Positions 33,379 through 35,000 of a stretch of 35,000 bases of DNA are shown here, piece after piece. The stretch covers positions 1 through 35,000 of the forward strand of contig CACDRY010000007.1 in NCBI GenBank assembly GCA_902555275.1. The letters run 5' to 3'. The first letter of the stretch is position 1. The number at the start of each line of letters is the position of its first letter. Made by a program: the position numbers and the translations under genes. The notes below the pieces were generated by a model. The model ran no database searches, had not been told where the DNA came from, and saw only the letters and a list, made by a program, of their open reading frames with translations. The DNA is from an uncultured Pelagibacteraceae bacterium. Its GTDB lineage: Bacteria > Pseudomonadota > Alphaproteobacteria > Pelagibacterales > Pelagibacteraceae.

Positions 33379-34906
33379 CTTCTTCAATTATTCTTCTTTT
33401 AAGCTTTATCTCACACATTTTTTTTATATTATTCGCTGCCTCTTGACCAAAATTTTTTGAAATTTTTTCAAGATATTCAGGATGAGTATGATATTCAGAA
33501 AAATGATCATCTCTTAATTTTAAAATTTCAGCTGCCCCTAGCTCTTTCGTTGGTAAATTAATTGTCTCGTATGAATGAAAAGAAAACCCTTCATAACTAT
33601 CAGGGAGCTTTATATTTTTTTCTTTTGCGTCTTTATATAATTTGCTACCGGGCAAAGCCATCGCCGCATAAGTATTCCATGCTAAAGTAGATAGTTCTTT
33701 ACTTAATTCAAAGGTATTTTTGATTGTATTTAAATTATCACCTGGAAGTCCATAAATATAATTTGCCATTACATTTATTCCTGACTCGTGAATTTGAGAT
33801 ACTACTTTTTTGATATCAACGTCATCAAATTTTCCTTTAGATGTTTCAAGTCTTATACTTTTATCGGCATTTTCTATTCCAAGTGCTAACCATTTTAGTC
33901 CTGCTTTTCTTATTTTTTTTAAAATTTCAGGTCGTTTTACTGTATCAACTCTTGAGTAAGCCCACAAAATAAGTTCATCATTTTTATTTCTTTTTTCCAA
34001 TAACTCACATAATGGTAAATAATATTTTGGATTAAGAAGAAACATTTCATCTGTGATCCTTATAGTTTTTACACCAAAACTAATTAATTTATCAAATTCT
34101 TTTATTATAAAATCCCTACTCCAATATCTCATTCCATTATAATTAGAGGATACACCAATCGGATCATTATCATTTCTGTTAATTACATTGATCATACAAA
34201 ATTCACATTGAAACTGACAACCAATTGATGTTTGTATAGCTGCGTATGGAGTTCTATTTTCTTCAATATAATTAGCATGCCACATAGGAGATCTATAAAG
34301 ATCAAATGGTTTGTATTTAAATGGTAAAAGATCCCAAGCATATCCTGGTAAGTCAATATCTAACCTTTCTTGTGGAACTATTTTTTCCGCAGGATTCATT
34401 TGTGCGATTGAATTTTTTCTTAATGCGATACCTTTAATGTTTTCAATAGTTTTCAAATTTATTTTATCTAACTTTAAGATGTTATGAAGTGCGTAAACTC
34501 CCTCATTTGTAAATACAAAATCAATTGATGGTTCTTTATCTAAGGTTTCTAATGGTAAAGCTTGAACATGAGATCCAATAACTGATAATAAAATTGAGAT
34601 ATTATTTTTTTTTAAAAAATCTGAAAATTTCGAAACAGCACTCATTGTTGTTGTTCCAGCATTAACATTTTGCCCATAAACAACAAAACATAATAGCTTT
34701 GGTTTAAGTAAATTGATTTTATTTTGTGCCTCTTCATATGAGAGATTTTCTGCATGCATATCTAATATACCCACCGAATATCCTTTAGATCTACACGACT
34801 CTGCTAATAAAAGGGCCCAAGTCGGTGGTTCAATGGCAGAATATTTCTTCGAAAGACTTTGATAAATTCCTTTTGGATTAGCAGGAGAAATAAAAAGTAT
34901 ATCCAT
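33368..34906 (-). CDS. B12-binding-type radical SAM protein
   Basis: A protein of 512 residues from the ATG at 34906, which puts the first strand MDILFISPANP at the N-terminus; an upstream ATG at 34960 would add 18 hydrophobic residues and is less likely. Residues 1-160 form a cobalamin-binding-type domain (LDMHAENLSYEEA at 49-61 and VIGSHVQALP at 109-118 are typical). The radical SAM cluster is Cys230, Cys234 and Cys237 (CQFQCEFC), followed by ITDEMFLLNPKYY and YIYGLPGD. Members methylate or rearrange diverse substrates. It lies at the island edge, convergent with the CgeB-like gene, and in the same window as the B12 uptake locus. Substrate unknown. Confidence 0.87.
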   Translation of the reverse strand: MDILFISPANPKGIYQSLSKKYSAIEPPTWALLLAESCRSKGYSVGILDMHAENLSYEEAQNKINLLKPKLLCFVVYGQNVNAGTTTMSAVSKFSDFLKKNNISILLSVIGSHVQALPLETLDKEPSIDFVFTNEGVYALHNILKLDKINLKTIENIKGIALRKNSIAQMNPAEKIVPQERLDIDLPGYAWDLLPFKYKPFDLYRSPMWHANYIEENRTPYAAIQTSIGCQFQCEFCMINVINRNDNDPIGVSSNYNGMRYWSRDFIIKEFDKLISFGVKTIRITDEMFLLNPKYYLPLCELLEKRNKNDELILWAYSRVDTVKRPEILKKIRKAGLKWLALGIENADKSIRLETSKGKFDDVDIKKVVSQIHESGINVMANYIYGLPGDNLNTIKNTFELSKELSTLAWNTYAAMALPGSKLYKDAKEKNIKLPDSYEGFSFHSYETINLPTKELGAAEILKLRDDHFSEYHTHPEYLEKISKNFGQEAANNIKKMCEIKLKRRIIEEAKI

Positions 34907-35000
34907 AGATTGTGATAATATATTAATAAAATAATTAATATAATATAGATAATATTCCAAAAAATTTTTTTCAGTGCATAAATCAAGCCAATTGAGCTAT
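34907..35000. other. End of window, no gene seen
   Basis: About 94 A+T-rich bases upstream of the radical SAM gene. They probably contain its promoter, but no hexamer pair stands out. An AAAAAATTTTTT-like symmetry near 34961-34972 is not a convincing terminator. Confidence 0.4.

Noticed and set aside
33368..34960. Longer form of the radical SAM protein with 18 extra N-terminal residues
   Set aside because: The family starts at MDILFISPANP (34906); the extension is an A+T-rich hydrophobic translation.
34975..35000. Leftward TAGCTCAATTGGC, like a tRNA D-arm
   Set aside because: The D-stem GCTC has no matching GAGC, and no anticodon or T arm follows; chance similarity at the window edge.
1..35000. 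CRISPR arrays, insertion sequences, rRNA, tRNA, long repeats
   Set aside because: None seen; the many poly-A and poly-T runs are explained by base composition and Lys/Phe-rich coding.

Overview
The window is extremely A+T-rich and almost fully coding. Genes abut or overlap by 1, 4 or about 10 bases, proteins are rich in Lys, Asn and Ile, and recognisable transcription terminators are absent even between convergent genes. This fits a streamlined marine bacterium; a Pelagibacterales (SAR11)-like alphaproteobacterium is my best guess, but no rRNA or housekeeping marker is present to prove it. The content is a surface-polysaccharide (O-antigen, capsule or glycan) biosynthesis island with a cobalamin-uptake locus inserted in it.

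Layout. (1) 17-1444 (+): membrane-anchored PQQ-type aldose dehydrogenase-like protein. (2) 6878-1455 (-): ABC flippase-type exporter, GT-A glycosyltransferase, FkbM methyltransferase, gmd, and fcl/colC. (3) 6981-10773 (+): ColD-type 3-dehydratase with active-site His in place of Lys, a sugar SDR, GmhA, and a CgeB-like glycosyltransferase. (4) 23415-10775 (-): a 14-gene translationally coupled series: acetolactate-synthase-like ThDP enzyme, split transketolase, HddA-like heptose kinase, short NeuB, NeuA, class III aminotransferase, VOC protein, sugar-isomerase TIM barrel, SDR, methyltransferase, PtmA-like SDR, a putative sialyltransferase-like GT, and a PhyH dioxygenase. (5) 23446-24453 (+): an aldo/keto reductase fused to a ParB/Srx-like domain. 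(6) 27398-24454 (-): B12-binding-type radical SAM protein and a second aldo/keto reductase. (7) 27481-30107 (+): sigma70-like promoter, cobalamin riboswitch, BtuB-like TonB receptor and a small DUF6580-like membrane protein. (8) 32212-30131 (-): miniature E1-alpha and E1-beta-like ThDP proteins and an SDR lacking the usual catalytic Tyr. (9) 32281-33378 (+): a second CgeB-like glycosyltransferase. (10) 34906-33368 (-): a second B12-binding-type radical SAM protein.

How the genes may work together. Gmd, ColD-like and Fcl/ColC-like proteins together could make GDP-colitose or another GDP-3,6-dideoxyhexose. NeuB, NeuA, PtmA-like and the GT with DEG/HP/SS motifs suggest a CMP-nonulosonate that is made and transferred. 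Transketolase, GmhA and HddA suggest a D-glycero-D-manno-heptose branch, for which GmhB and HddC are not seen here. Three separate ThDP-enzyme sets in one sugar island are unusual and suggest carbon-carbon bond formation on sugars, possibly branched-chain sugars. The riboswitch-controlled B12 uptake genes lie next to two probable B12-dependent radical SAM enzymes. Assembly and export would use the GTs and the ABC flippase. Pathway assignments are inference from family membership; the final sugars cannot be read from sequence alone.
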